From: Halomonas sp. CH40
Lineage (GTDB): Bacteria > Pseudomonadota > Gammaproteobacteria > Pseudomonadales > Halomonadaceae
Length of the DNA stretch: 64,000 bases
Direction: 5' to 3'
Assembly: GCA_041875495.1 (NCBI GenBank)
Contig: CP112982.1
Location: 3,603,965-3,667,964 of the forward strand
Shown here: positions 17,826-26,966 of the stretch, piece by piece
Numbering within the stretch: the stretch's first letter is position 1
Layout: the number at the start of each line of letters is the position of its first letter
Made by a program: the position numbers and the translations under genes
The notes under the pieces: generated by a model
The model's input: only the letters and a program-made list of their open reading frames with translations
Databases searched by the model: none
What the model was told of the DNA's origin: nothing

Positions 17826-17877
17826 TGGTTCTTCCAGACATTGGTTCGCCTTCCACATGTAAAGGATGCATTCTGCC

Positions 17878-19935
17878 ATGAACCCCGCCATTGCCCAACG
17901 CTTGCGAAACCTCAACCCGCGCCAGCAGGAAGCGGTGCGCTATATTGATGGCCCCTGCTTGGTGCTGGCGGGGGCGGGATCTGGCAAAACCAGCGTGATC
18001 ACCACCAAGATTGCCTATCTGGTACAGGAATGCGGCATGAGCGCGCGCCGAATTGCCGCCGTGACCTTTACCAATAAAGCCGCCCGGGAAATGAAAGAGC
18101 GGGTCGGAAAAATGCTCCAGGGCAAGGAAGGCCACGGGCTGACGGTCTCGACCTTTCACACTCTGGGGCTGAATATCATTCGCTCTGAGTTGAAAACCCT
18201 GGGCTACAAACCGGGCTTTTCACTGTTTGACCCGGAAGATGCCAAGGCGCTGCTGCGCGACCTGATGAACAAGGATGCCCAGGTCGATGCTGAACAGATC
18301 AATGCCGTTCAAGGCAAAATTTCCCAGTGGAAAAACGACCTGGTGTTGCCCAGCGATGCCCTATCGTTGGCAGCAGATGATGACGAACATTTTGCCGCAC
18401 GCGTCTATGAAGCCTATGTGCGTCACCTGAAAGCCTATAACGCGGTAGATTTCGATGACCTGATTCTGCTGCCGGTGGTGCTGTTACAGCGTGACCCGGA
18501 AGCGCTGGCCCGCTGGCGGCGCAAGATTCATTACATGCTGGTGGATGAGTATCAGGACACCAACGTTTCCCAGTACCTGCTGGTAAAACTGCTGATGGCT
18601 GAAAGGGCGACCTTCACCGTGGTGGGCGATGATGATCAGTCCATCTATGCCTGGCGCGGCGCGCGACCGGAAAACCTGATCACCCTGGGCGAAGATTTTC
18701 CGCGTTTGAACGTCATCAAGCTGGAGCAGAACTACCGTTCCACAGGCACGATTCTGCGCGCCGCCAATACTCTGATCGCCAACAATCCCCACGTGTATGA
18801 AAAAACCCTGTGGTCAGATATGGGCGACGGTGCGGCCATTCGCGTTGTCGTCAATCGCCATGAGGAAGCCGAAGCCGAACGGGTGGCCAGCGAAATCCTC
18901 ACCCGGCGCATCAAGGAAAAGTCCGAATGGCGGGACTTTGCAGTGCTCTATCGGGGTAATTTTCAGGCGCGCCTGTTGGAACTCAAGCTGCAGCACTATC
19001 AGATTCCCTACAAGCTTTCCGGCGGAACCTCGTTTTTCTCGCGCAACGAGATCAAGGACGCCATGGCCTATCTAAGGCTGTTGATCAACCCTGCCGACGA
19101 TAATGCCTTTCTGCGTATTGTGAACGTGCCCCGCCGGGAAATTGGCCCGGGTACACTGGAAAAACTCGCCAACTACGCCACCGAACGTAGCATTTCGCTG
19201 TTTGCCGCCTGCCATGAACTGGGGCTGGAACAAACCCTGCCTACCCGCGCTGTAGAACGGCTATCGCGCTTTACCCACTTTATTGATGGCGTGCGCCAGC
19301 GCATGGATAAGGGCGACGCAATTGCCGCCATTCGCGACATGTTGCGCGATATGGACTACGAAGCCTGGCTTTACCAGAATGCCAGCGCCCCGACCATTGC
19401 CGAACGGCGCATGGCCAACGTGTGGATTCTGATCGACCAGCTGGAAAAATCGCTCAACCATGACCCGGAAGATGCCGATGATTCCACCACAACGGAAACC
19501 GACGGCGTAGAAGCCGCCATTTCCCGCCTGGTGCTGCGCGACATTCTCGAACAGCAGGCTGAAGAGGATGATTCCGACAGGGTGCAGCTTTTGACCATGC
19601 ACGCGTCAAAAGGGCTGGAGTTTCCCCACGTCTACCTGATGGGACTGGAAGAAGATTTGCTGCCCCACCGCAACGCCATCGAAATGGGCACGGTGGAAGA
19701 AGAGCGCCGCCTGGCTTATGTGGGTATTACCCGCGCGCGTCGCACCCTGACACTTACCCTGGCGCGCCAGCGCAAGGCCTATGGCGAGCTGATGGATTGC
19801 CAACCCAGCCGTTTTCTCGACGAACTGCCCGCCGAAGATCTGGAATGGGAAGGCCGCGCGGATAAAGAAGACCCAGAGAAAAAACAGGCACGTGGCAAGG
19901 ACGCCTTGGCAGGCATCCGCTCGCTGTTAGGCTGA
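17878..19935 (+). CDS. rep: ATP-dependent DNA helicase Rep (UvrD/Rep family)
   Basis: A superfamily 1A 3'-5' helicase that supports replication forks through protein roadblocks; about 685 residues. Walker A is [10 protein letters not shown] near residue 34, followed by [17 protein letters not shown] and STFHTLGL (motif Ia/Ib), VDEYQDTN (motif II), [13 protein letters not shown] (motif III), LEQNYRST (motif IV), [15 protein letters not shown] (motif V) and [12 protein letters not shown] (motif VI). The similarity along the N-terminus is to Rep rather than UvrD. Two in-frame ATGs exist, 17866 and 17878; I prefer 17878 because AAAGGA abuts the first ATG. Confidence 0.93.
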   Translation: MNPAIAQRLRNLNPRQQEAVRYIDGPCLVLAGAGSGKTSVITTKIAYLVQECGMSARRIAAVTFTNKAAREMKERVGKMLQGKEGHGLTVSTFHTLGLNIIRSELKTLGYKPGFSLFDPEDAKALLRDLMNKDAQVDAEQINAVQGKISQWKNDLVLPSDALSLAADDDEHFAARVYEAYVRHLKAYNAVDFDDLILLPVVLLQRDPEALARWRRKIHYMLVDEYQDTNVSQYLLVKLLMAERATFTVVGDDDQSIYAWRGARPENLITLGEDFPRLNVIKLEQNYRSTGTILRAANTLIANNPHVYEKTLWSDMGDGAAIRVVVNRHEEAEAERVASEILTRRIKEKSEWRDFAVLYRGNFQARLLELKLQHYQIPYKLSGGTSFFSRNEIKDAMAYLRLLINPADDNAFLRIVNVPRREIGPGTLEKLANYATERSISLFAACHELGLEQTLPTRAVERLSRFTHFIDGVRQRMDKGDAIAAIRDMLRDMDYEAWLYQNASAPTIAERRMANVWILIDQLEKSLNHDPEDADDSTTTETDGVEAAISRLVLRDILEQQAEEDDSDRVQLLTMHASKGLEFPHVYLMGLEEDLLPHRNAIEMGTVEEERRLAYVGITRARRTLTLTLARQRKAYGELMDCQPSRFLDELPAEDLEWEGRADKEDPEKKQARGKDALAGIRSLLG

Positions 19936-19953
19936 AGCAACAAAGCCAGAGTC

Positions 19954-19994
19954 AAAAAATATCCACAGGAGGTTTAAGCAACCCGCCTGTGGAT
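19954..19994 (-). terminator. Terminator of the diheme cytochrome gene
   Basis: A hairpin with arms TATCCACAGG and CCTGTGGATA is followed on the minus strand by six T's (complement of 19954-19959). It lies 23 bp after the cytochrome stop and may also block readthrough from rep. Both arms happen to resemble a DnaA box with one mismatch. Confidence 0.75.
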
Positions 19995-20017
19995 ACATCG
20001 TTTAACAGCATCAACGA

Positions 20018-20887
20018 TTACTGTACCTGGGATACCATGTAATCAACGACTGCCATGATTTCTTCATCAGAACCCTGGCTGGCACCGCGAGGCGGCATGG
20101 CTCCCTTACCATTGAAAACGCTCTGATACAGCGTATCTTTGCCCTGATCAATACGTGGCCCCCAAGCCTCTGCATCACCAATCAGGGGCGCACCGGCAAC
20201 GCCGTTGGCGTGGCAGGCCACACAGCCCAGGCTGCTGTAGAGTGCTTCACCGTTCAGGTTGCTATCACTGTCAGTGGCGGCCTCTTCTTCAGAAGCAGTT
20301 GCCATTCCTTCTTCCGCTGCGCCTTCACTTGCTTCAGCAGAGGATGCCATCTCTTCCTCTGTACCTGACGCATCTTCTTCTGTGGCAGCTGTTTGTTCCT
20401 CGGTGGCGGCTGCTTCGTCATTGCTTGAAGCACTACCTACGTCAGAAACGTCCATCACCGGCTCAACCATATATTTAGTAGCCGCTTCCATTTCCTCGTC
20501 AGACAAGTTGGGATTGCCGCCGCGTGCAGGCATGGCACCAATACCGTTGATCGAATGATCCAACAGGGTTGCAAATCCTTGTTCAACGCGTGCGGCCCAG
20601 GCCTCCTCATCACCACGAATAGGGGCACCTGCGGCACCGGTTTCGTGACAGGCCGAACAGACATTGCTATAGATGTCACCGCCATCGATATCATCGCCAC
20701 CACTTGAAGCGGCTGCAGGCGGAGCTGAGGCGGTACCACAGTCCTGACCCTGCAAACACAGTTGGCCAACCGGCGCCAGACGTTCCGCGATAGCATTACG
20801 CGCGGCCTCTTCCTGGGCGAAAGCACTGGATGTGCCTGCCATGACGCCAAAGGCCGCCAGCCCGCTCATGATCAGCTTAAGTTTCAC
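20018..20887 (-). CDS. Diheme c-type cytochrome (two cytochrome c5-like domains, acidic linker)
   Basis: A periplasmic electron carrier of about 289 residues. A signal peptide (KLKLIMSGLAAFGVMAGTSSAFA) is followed by two class I cytochrome c domains with heme motifs CSACH and CVACH and similar C-terminal ends (MPARGGNPNLSDEE and MPPRGASQGSDEE, whose Met is the likely sixth ligand). A CLQGQDCG pair lies before the first heme, as in Pseudomonas c5-like proteins. The two domains are joined by about 75 residues made almost only of E, A, S, T and D. Three in-frame GTGs occur at 20896, 20893 and 20887; AAGAGG fits the last best. Terminal-oxidase or nitrogen-pathway partners cannot be inferred from the neighbours. 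Confidence 0.88.
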   Translation of the reverse strand: MKLKLIMSGLAAFGVMAGTSSAFAQEEAARNAIAERLAPVGQLCLQGQDCGTASAPPAAASSGGDDIDGGDIYSNVCSACHETGAAGAPIRGDEEAWAARVEQGFATLLDHSINGIGAMPARGGNPNLSDEEMEAATKYMVEPVMDVSDVGSASSNDEAAATEEQTAATEEDASGTEEEMASSAEASEGAAEEGMATASEEEAATDSDSNLNGEALYSSLGCVACHANGVAGAPLIGDAEAWGPRIDQGKDTLYQSVFNGKGAMPPRGASQGSDEEIMAVVDYMVSQVQ

Positions 20888-21173
20888 TCTCACCACCTCT
20901 TGAGTTTTTCATCGAATGATTTCGTTACCTCTGTGTGCGGCGGTGCTGTCAGAACCCCTGCACTGCCGAGACGCCAGGATGTATAGGTAGACGTTCCAAT
21001 GGAACTAGTATACCGACATCCTTGGGCACAGGAAAATGCTACTAAACGCGGCAATTCAACCTGACAAGGCGGTAAGTTTATCATCACCGCCAAAAAACCC
21101 CGCCTTTTACAACCAATTTTCTCAGAATGAGATAAACTTTTTTCAGAATCGCCTCGATGGAAATAATTGCAGG

Positions 21174-22277
21174 TCAATGCGTTAACCTATCAACAGGATC
21201 AATATCCAGATATTGAATCAGATCACCTTCACTTTCACCAGGCGAGAACTCGTCGGCTCGCCACCAACGGCGGGATATTCGCATCGTATATCGGCGGCGG
21301 TATTCAGACGGTGTCACGCCAGTGGCACGCCGAAACAGGCGCCGAAACGCACTAGCATCCTGATAACCGCAGTATTCCATGACTTCTGCCAAATTAATAT
21401 TAGTCACTTCCAGAAGCTGCTTGGCTCGCTCAACTCGCAGACGGTGCAGGTAGTCAAGAGGCGTCATTCCTTCTACCTCTTTAAAGTGGCGCAGCAGAGT
21501 GCGTGGGCTCGCGGCTACCTCGCCGGCGACCCGCTCCAGACTGTAAGGCGCCTGAATATTCTTTAATAACCATTCCTTCGCCCGGAATACCACACTGTCC
21601 CGGGTTTTCATCGAAATACCGGAAGCATGCAAAGTGGAATGCTCAAAACGTAAGGGGTGATAAAGCAGCCCATTAGTAGCAATCTGCGCCAGCTCTTCCC
21701 CCGCAAAGTGACGAATCAATTCGACCATCAGATCAAACACCGCTGCTGGGGCACCCGCCGTATATATTAGGCCGTCGACGACAACCGGACCTTCCATCGT
21801 CAGCTGCACATCTGGAAAGTGAGACGCAAACCAGTTGGCAATCATCCAGGTCACCGTGGCGCGTCGACCATCCAGCACTCCGGCCCGCGCGAGCATCACC
21901 GCACCGTTGAAGCCAGCCGCGATCACACGTCCTTGGGAGTGATAACGCGCAATACAACTAACCTCGGCGCTACATTGATCAAGCACGCGATTCATGTCCG
22001 GCACGCTTTTCATCTGTACGCCCGGGACAAATAACGCGGTTTGCGAAGGGGGAAGCGTTTTACGTCCCCGAGTGGGTGACTGCATCGTCGACAGCCAATC
22101 CGGAATAGGTAACTCATTGCCCACTGCATCAATCAAGCGCCAGTGAAAAAACGCCCCCCGTTTATCCGGATGGCGTAACTGCCAGAGATTGTTAAACGAA
22201 CGCAAAATATCAATGACGCTAAACAGCGTGCCGTCCAGATTATGTGGGCCGTGTAATAAATCAATGCGAACGCTCAT
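21174..22277 (-). CDS. GlxA-family transcriptional regulator (DJ-1/PfpI-like domain plus AraC DNA-binding domain)
   Basis: A 367-residue regulator. Residues 1-190 are a class I glutamine amidotransferase-like (DJ-1/PfpI) ligand domain, and about 250-345 are an AraC helix-turn-helix pair (LERVAGEVAASPRTLLRHFKE; VMEYCGYQDASAFRRLFRRATGVTPSEYRRR). Relatives sense carnitine, glycine betaine, arginine or glycine-related compounds. The start at 22277 (MSVRIDLLHG) has AGGAGAG 5 nt upstream. It diverges from the DUF1302-MFS-DUF2817 cluster. One copy of a 23-bp direct repeat sits over its ribosome-binding region and the other ~80 bp before the DUF1302 gene, so it probably controls that cluster and itself. 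Confidence 0.9.
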   Translation of the reverse strand: MSVRIDLLHGPHNLDGTLFSVIDILRSFNNLWQLRHPDKRGAFFHWRLIDAVGNELPIPDWLSTMQSPTRGRKTLPPSQTALFVPGVQMKSVPDMNRVLDQCSAEVSCIARYHSQGRVIAAGFNGAVMLARAGVLDGRRATVTWMIANWFASHFPDVQLTMEGPVVVDGLIYTAGAPAAVFDLMVELIRHFAGEELAQIATNGLLYHPLRFEHSTLHASGISMKTRDSVVFRAKEWLLKNIQAPYSLERVAGEVAASPRTLLRHFKEVEGMTPLDYLHRLRVERAKQLLEVTNINLAEVMEYCGYQDASAFRRLFRRATGVTPSEYRRRYTMRISRRWWRADEFSPGESEGDLIQYLDIDPVDRLTH

Positions 22278-22286
22278 GGGCTCTCC

Positions 22287-22309
22287 TGGCGATATTGGCT
22301 TTATTATTG
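22287..22309. promoter_or_regulatory. Candidate regulator-binding site, copy 1 of a direct repeat
   Basis: TGGCGATATTGGCTTTATT plus ATTG. It matches a second copy at 22462-22484 in 19 of 23 positions, in the same orientation. It begins 9 bp from the start codon of the GlxA-type regulator, next to its Shine-Dalgarno sequence, where binding could cause autorepression. The operator role is an inference. Confidence 0.55.
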
Positions 22310-22461
22310 GCGGCAAAAGCTTTTATCTAACATGCCACTTTTATACATTTCCTTCCAAGCGTGCCATATCAAAAGCGGCACAAAAACATCATGAATCCTA
22401 TAAAAAGTAACAAAACAGCGTTTTTATTGGATGTTAAAGAATACAATGCACCCTTTTTTCT

Positions 22462-22484
22462 TGGCGATATCAGCTTTATTGCTG
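22462..22484. promoter_or_regulatory. Candidate regulator-binding site, copy 2 of a direct repeat
   Basis: TGGCGATATCAGCTTTATT plus GCTG. It lies 80 bp upstream of the GTG of the DUF1302 gene, a normal position for AraC-family activation. The spacing to copy 1 is 175 bp start to start. The intervening 150 bp is AT-rich and non-coding. Confidence 0.55.
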
Positions 22485-22564
22485 TCGATATTTACCTCAT
22501 CAACATAACAACTTCAACGCTAGACTGAAATCACCTGAGATAAATATTAGAAAGGTGATTATCA

Positions 22565-24424
22565 GTGAAAACTAAAACAACTAACACATGGGAAGTAGTC
22601 AGCAAGCCGGTTGCCGTGGGATTAACCTACTCGTTACTCAACGCAGGCATGGCGGCACCGGTCATTGCCGGTGAGCCTGTTTTCGGCGATCTCGAGTCCG
22701 GGCTGGGTGAGGGCATCGAATGGCAGCAAGACGATACGCGCCTGAACGTGAAAGGCGCAGTATCCGTAGGCACCATCCGGCGTGCAGAAAACCCCAGTCA
22801 CCGCCTGACAAGCCCGGAAAATGGCATGAGTATCGTCAGTGACGGTAACCTCAATTACCAACGCGGCGATGCGGTATCGACATCCGCAGAGGCTTATCTG
22901 CAAGCCGACCTAAGCCACGGCAACGTCGGTGTTCTGGTCAGCGCAAAAGGCTGGTACGACTACGCGCAAAAGCACAATGATGTTCCCCATGGCAGTGTCA
23001 CGAATGGTTATCGCTCCGGTGAGCCACTTAGCGACGATGGGTTTGTCTCTCTGGGGCGGTTTTCCAATGCGGTTATCAATGATGCTTATGTCTACGGTGA
23101 CTTCCAACCGGCAGGGCATGATCTTCATGTGCGCCTTGGTAATCAAGCCATTCCTTGGGTAACTCCCACCACCATCGCCGGTGGTCTGCATACCGTCAAC
23201 GCCTTTGATATCGCCGCCGTACGTCGCTCCACATCCATTGCGGAAGCTCGCACCATCGCGATGCCATCGCTATATGCCAAATTAGCACTGACCGACAACC
23301 TGAAAGTTGATGCTTTCACTCAGTTTGATTTCCGCCCTGATGTCCTCCCAGGCTGTGGCACCTTTCTCTCAACCAGTGATTACGCGCAGCCCGGCTGCGA
23401 TAAGTTAACGCTTAACGGGAGCGTATTAAGCGCGCTGGCAGGTCAGCGAATCCGTACCACTGACGGCCAGGCCATTAACAACCCCCTGGATCACGTCACC
23501 CGTGGCCCAGATCGTCACCCGGATGACCATCAGTTCGGTATCGGCCTGCATTATTTATGGGAAGACGTCGGACTATTCGGTCTGTATTACGCCAATTACA
23601 CCAGTCGAAACCCACTTACTCACGTTGTTCGCACAGGACCTGGAGTGCTGACACCCGCCGCTGCCAACCTTGGGCAAGCTGTACCTACCGGAATAGCAGC
23701 CGTTTACGAGCGCGCCTTCCCGACCGACATTGATATGGTGGCCGTCAACTTCAAAACGCGGCTTCCGACGGGTACCGGTATTTATGCGGAATATAGCGTT
23801 CGACCGAACCAACCCATTGCCTGGAACGGGTCGGATTTTGTCACCGGCCTGCTCAGCGGCACGGGCCCGTTGGGCCACTTGGCCAGCACCCCAACCGGTT
23901 ATGTGGCACCCGGTTACGATCGTTTCCGCGTCAGCCAGCTAAATCTCGGCGCCAGCCACCCATTGGGGAACGTATTAGGCGGCGAAATGAGAGTGTCAGC
24001 AGAAGTGGGCATGAAATACGTGCATGACCTACCCAGCACCGACGAACGCCGTTATGGGCGACCCGGCTTCGGTACCGCAGCCCATGATAGCTATGCAGCG
24101 TGCACAGGTTCCGCAGAAAAGTGTGCCGTAGAGGGATTTGACACACCCTTTTCCTGGGGAACCCGTTTCAAGCTGGCCAGCGAATACACCCATGTATTAC
24201 CGGGTCTTAACCTGACCCCATCGTTATCGCTCGGTTATGACGTCGAAGGGTATTCCTACGACAGAGTCTTCTCCGAAGGTCGCCACGGCGCCATCTTTGG
24301 ACTGGAGGGAATCTTTCAGGAACATTATCTTTTTGATATCAGCTATCTGAGAACCGGTGGAGGGGATTACAACCTCGTCGCAGATCGAAGCATGTTCCAG
24401 GCCAGTGTCGGCGTTCGCTTCTAA
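22565..24424 (+). CDS. DUF1302-family outer-membrane protein
   Basis: A 619-residue exported protein. The N-terminal signal peptide probably ends near residue 35 (MAAPVIAGEPV). Alternating amphipathic strands, the FDIAAVRRSTSIAEARTI stretch, and a terminal aromatic residue (SVGVRF) indicate a beta-barrel. The family (PF06980) is often found beside uptake or catabolic genes for lipids, aromatics or polyols; its biochemical role is not established. The usual DUF1329 partner is absent. Four cysteines (GCGTF, PGCDK, ACTGS, KCAVE) may form loop disulfides. The GTG start has AAAGGTG upstream. It is the first gene of a cluster with an MFS permease 40 bp downstream and a DUF2817 hydrolase. Confidence 0.82.
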   Translation: MKTKTTNTWEVVSKPVAVGLTYSLLNAGMAAPVIAGEPVFGDLESGLGEGIEWQQDDTRLNVKGAVSVGTIRRAENPSHRLTSPENGMSIVSDGNLNYQRGDAVSTSAEAYLQADLSHGNVGVLVSAKGWYDYAQKHNDVPHGSVTNGYRSGEPLSDDGFVSLGRFSNAVINDAYVYGDFQPAGHDLHVRLGNQAIPWVTPTTIAGGLHTVNAFDIAAVRRSTSIAEARTIAMPSLYAKLALTDNLKVDAFTQFDFRPDVLPGCGTFLSTSDYAQPGCDKLTLNGSVLSALAGQRIRTTDGQAINNPLDHVTRGPDRHPDDHQFGIGLHYLWEDVGLFGLYYANYTSRNPLTHVVRTGPGVLTPAAANLGQAVPTGIAAVYERAFPTDIDMVAVNFKTRLPTGTGIYAEYSVRPNQPIAWNGSDFVTGLLSGTGPLGHLASTPTGYVAPGYDRFRVSQLNLGASHPLGNVLGGEMRVSAEVGMKYVHDLPSTDERRYGRPGFGTAAHDSYAACTGSAEKCAVEGFDTPFSWGTRFKLASEYTHVLPGLNLTPSLSLGYDVEGYSYDRVFSEGRHGAIFGLEGIFQEHYLFDISYLRTGGGDYNLVADRSMFQASVGVRF

Positions 24425-24464
24425 CATCAGACACTGCTAACTAACACTATAAAAGGCCATAATC

Positions 24465-25760
24465 ATGCACCCTTCATTTGATCGACGGCGATTACTGATT
24501 GTGATGATGCTGATGGCAGTTGTCACCATCACTGTCCTGGAAAAAACCATTTTTGCTTTTGCCGGACCACAGATTATTGATGAACTTCAGCTGACACCAG
24601 AACAGTTCGGCTTTATTGGCAGTGCTTTTTTCTTTCTTTATTCCATCTCTGGTGTGCTGGTCGGTTTTCTAGCCAACCGGATGTCAAGCCGCTGGCTACT
24701 GACGGCTATGTCTGTCATCACCATGATGGCCCAATTACTCGCTGCTCTATCTACCAGTTTCTATACCTTGCTCGCCAGCCGCATGCTGTTAGGGATTGGT
24801 TGCGGGCCAAGTACGGCGGTCACTCAGCATGCCTGTTTCAAGTGGTACGCTCCCCGTGAACGCGTATTGCCAGCGGCGTTGATTCAGGTTGCCATCATGC
24901 TCGGCGCTATCATCGGCGCAATTGCCTTACCAAGGCTAATCGAGCAACACGGTTGGCGAACAGGCTATTTTATCATCGCAGGTATCGGCTTGATCTGGTT
25001 GATACTGTGGCTGCTTTACGGCCGCGAAGGACAGCATGACGATACGCAAATTGCTGACGGCAGTATCATGCCGATCTTGCCCTACCGCCAACTGCTACTT
25101 AACCGAACCTTTATATGCATTACCATGGTCGCCTTTTGTAGCTATTTACCTAATGCTCTCCTTTACAGCTGGTTACCGACTTACCTGCAACGAGGGTTAG
25201 GCCTAACCCCCATGCAATCTGGTTATCTGGTGTTGGCGACAACCGTTGGCATTATTGTGATCAATCTGGTGGTTTCCAGCTTATCCCAACGTGCCTTGAA
25301 GCGCGGTGCCAATGTCCGTAATGCTATGGTCATTCCACCCTTGCTAGCCTGTCTGGCCGCTGCCGCTGCCTATATCATCATGGGTTTTACCGCAACCAGC
25401 CTAGCCGTCACACTTGGGCTATTCCTTGTGGGAAGCATACTGCTCAATCTGCTGTCAGCGTTTGGATTCAGTATCGTCGCCTTTATCTCTCCTGCTAGAC
25501 AACGTGGCAGCATGCTGGCCATCCATATTTCTCTGTTAACCACATCGGGAATGCTTGCTCCACTTGTGGTTGCCCACGCAATCCGCTGGCAAAACGACAA
25601 TCTAGCAGCCGGCTTCGAAATGGCCATCGGGTTTTTTGGCATCCTTCTTCTGGCCTTCACCTTGATCGGCCTAGTGCTGATTGATCCGGAACGCAGCCGC
25701 CGTGAGCTTAATGACAACGCACCTTCTCCCATCGAATCACTCTCTGCCAGCCAGGCTTAA
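24465..25760 (+). CDS. Major facilitator superfamily transporter
   Basis: A 431-residue inner-membrane secondary transporter with about 12 hydrophobic helices. The loop after helix 2, FLANRMSSRWLL, is a degenerate form of the MFS motif A (GxLaDrxGrr), and the overall pattern resembles the anion:cation symporter/D-galactonate-type branch. Substrate unknown. AAAAGG is 7 nt upstream of the ATG. Its position between an outer-membrane protein and a zinc hydrolase gene suggests that it imports the compound which the hydrolase then cleaves, or exports its product; this is inference. Confidence 0.88.
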   Translation: MHPSFDRRRLLIVMMLMAVVTITVLEKTIFAFAGPQIIDELQLTPEQFGFIGSAFFFLYSISGVLVGFLANRMSSRWLLTAMSVITMMAQLLAALSTSFYTLLASRMLLGIGCGPSTAVTQHACFKWYAPRERVLPAALIQVAIMLGAIIGAIALPRLIEQHGWRTGYFIIAGIGLIWLILWLLYGREGQHDDTQIADGSIMPILPYRQLLLNRTFICITMVAFCSYLPNALLYSWLPTYLQRGLGLTPMQSGYLVLATTVGIIVINLVVSSLSQRALKRGANVRNAMVIPPLLACLAAAAAYIIMGFTATSLAVTLGLFLVGSILLNLLSAFGFSIVAFISPARQRGSMLAIHISLLTTSGMLAPLVVAHAIRWQNDNLAAGFEMAIGFFGILLLAFTLIGLVLIDPERSRRELNDNAPSPIESLSASQA

Positions 25761-25801
25761 TCACGAAACTTCAACTTGCATCATTGATTAACAGGGACTC
25801 T

Positions 25802-26884
25802 ATGATGGACGTATCCAGCTTCTCACAAAGCTACACGACGGCGCGACAAAAGTTCCTTCAGGCTTGCGCTGACGCAGGCCTGGATGTTGAGTCTCACCCG
25901 CATTCATTACCCGGCAGCAAGGGTGAAGAACTGGCCCTTGATGTGGCGCTATTAGGGTCACCGACAGCCGCTAACCTGCTGGTACTGAGCAGCGGCGTTC
26001 ACGGGGTGGAAGGTTTCTGCGGCTCAGCCATTCAGATAGACCATCTACGTAATAGTGAGTGGATAGAGCGCTGTCGTCATCAGGGTCTGGCCGTACTTTT
26101 TCTGCATGCCATCAATCCTTACGGCTTCTCCTGGCTGCGCAGGGTCAATGAAGACAATGTCGATCTCAACCGTAACTTTATTGATTTCAGCCAACCGCTG
26201 CCCGACAACCCCGACTACCGCTCCATCGCCTCGCTGTTACTGCCAAAACGTCAACCTCCCACGCTTTCCAGCACCCTTGGCCTCGCGGGTTATGCCTTGC
26301 GTCACGGTACTAAAGCCTTGCAAACCGCCATCTCTCGTGGTCAGCACAGCCATCCTGACGGGCTGTTTTTCGCAGGCACCGAACCCACCTGGAGCAACCT
26401 GCAGTTACGCCAGATTCTTCGCCGCCTGGGCAGGCAATGCCAGCGTATCGGTTGGATAGACGTACATACAGGTCTCGGCCCCTGCGGAGTAGGAGAACGC
26501 ATCTATAAAGGGCGCAACACCCCGGAGGATATCGCGCGGGCACGGCGCTGGTGGGGAGAAGAAGTCACCACCAACGTCGATGGCACCTCTTCATCCGCTG
26601 TACTCAACGGCACCCTTGACCTCGCGGTAATGGAAGAGTGCCCCCAGGCGGAATACAACGGGATGACGCTGGAGTATGGCACCAAGCCTGGCTCAGCGGT
26701 GCTCAAGGCACTGCGCGCCGACCAATGGTTGCAGAATCATCCCGGCGTCGACAATACCCAGCGCAAGCAGATCAAGTACCAGCTGCGCGATGCGTTCTAC
26801 ATCGACACTAATGAGTGGAAGCAACAAGTGCTGGAGCAAGCCAGGGAAGTGATGGAGCTGACTCGGCTTGGCCTCCGCACCTAA
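25802..26884 (+). CDS. DUF2817 (M14-like zinc carboxypeptidase/amidohydrolase family) protein
   Basis: A 360-residue predicted metallohydrolase. From the ATG at 25802 the M14-type residues are present: zinc ligands H67 and E70 in SGVHGVEGF, H222 in DVHTGLGP, the N123-R124 pair in VDLNRNF, and a catalytic-type glutamate E291 in LEYGT. There is no signal peptide, so it should act in the cytoplasm on an imported substrate. The ATG at 25802 has AGGGA upstream; the TTG at 25784 is less likely. The gene follows the MFS gene by 41 bp and is probably in the same transcript. Substrate not known; family members are presumed peptidases or amidases. Confidence 0.82.
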   Translation: MMDVSSFSQSYTTARQKFLQACADAGLDVESHPHSLPGSKGEELALDVALLGSPTAANLLVLSSGVHGVEGFCGSAIQIDHLRNSEWIERCRHQGLAVLFLHAINPYGFSWLRRVNEDNVDLNRNFIDFSQPLPDNPDYRSIASLLLPKRQPPTLSSTLGLAGYALRHGTKALQTAISRGQHSHPDGLFFAGTEPTWSNLQLRQILRRLGRQCQRIGWIDVHTGLGPCGVGERIYKGRNTPEDIARARRWWGEEVTTNVDGTSSSAVLNGTLDLAVMEECPQAEYNGMTLEYGTKPGSAVLKALRADQWLQNHPGVDNTQRKQIKYQLRDAFYIDTNEWKQQVLEQAREVMELTRLGLRT

Positions 26885-26966
26885 TAGCCGTCCAATAAGC
26901 GCATCCATGTTCGTTTAAAAACGGGGCTCACCTGTTAAACAAACTTTTAACCAAAAGGACTCTATA

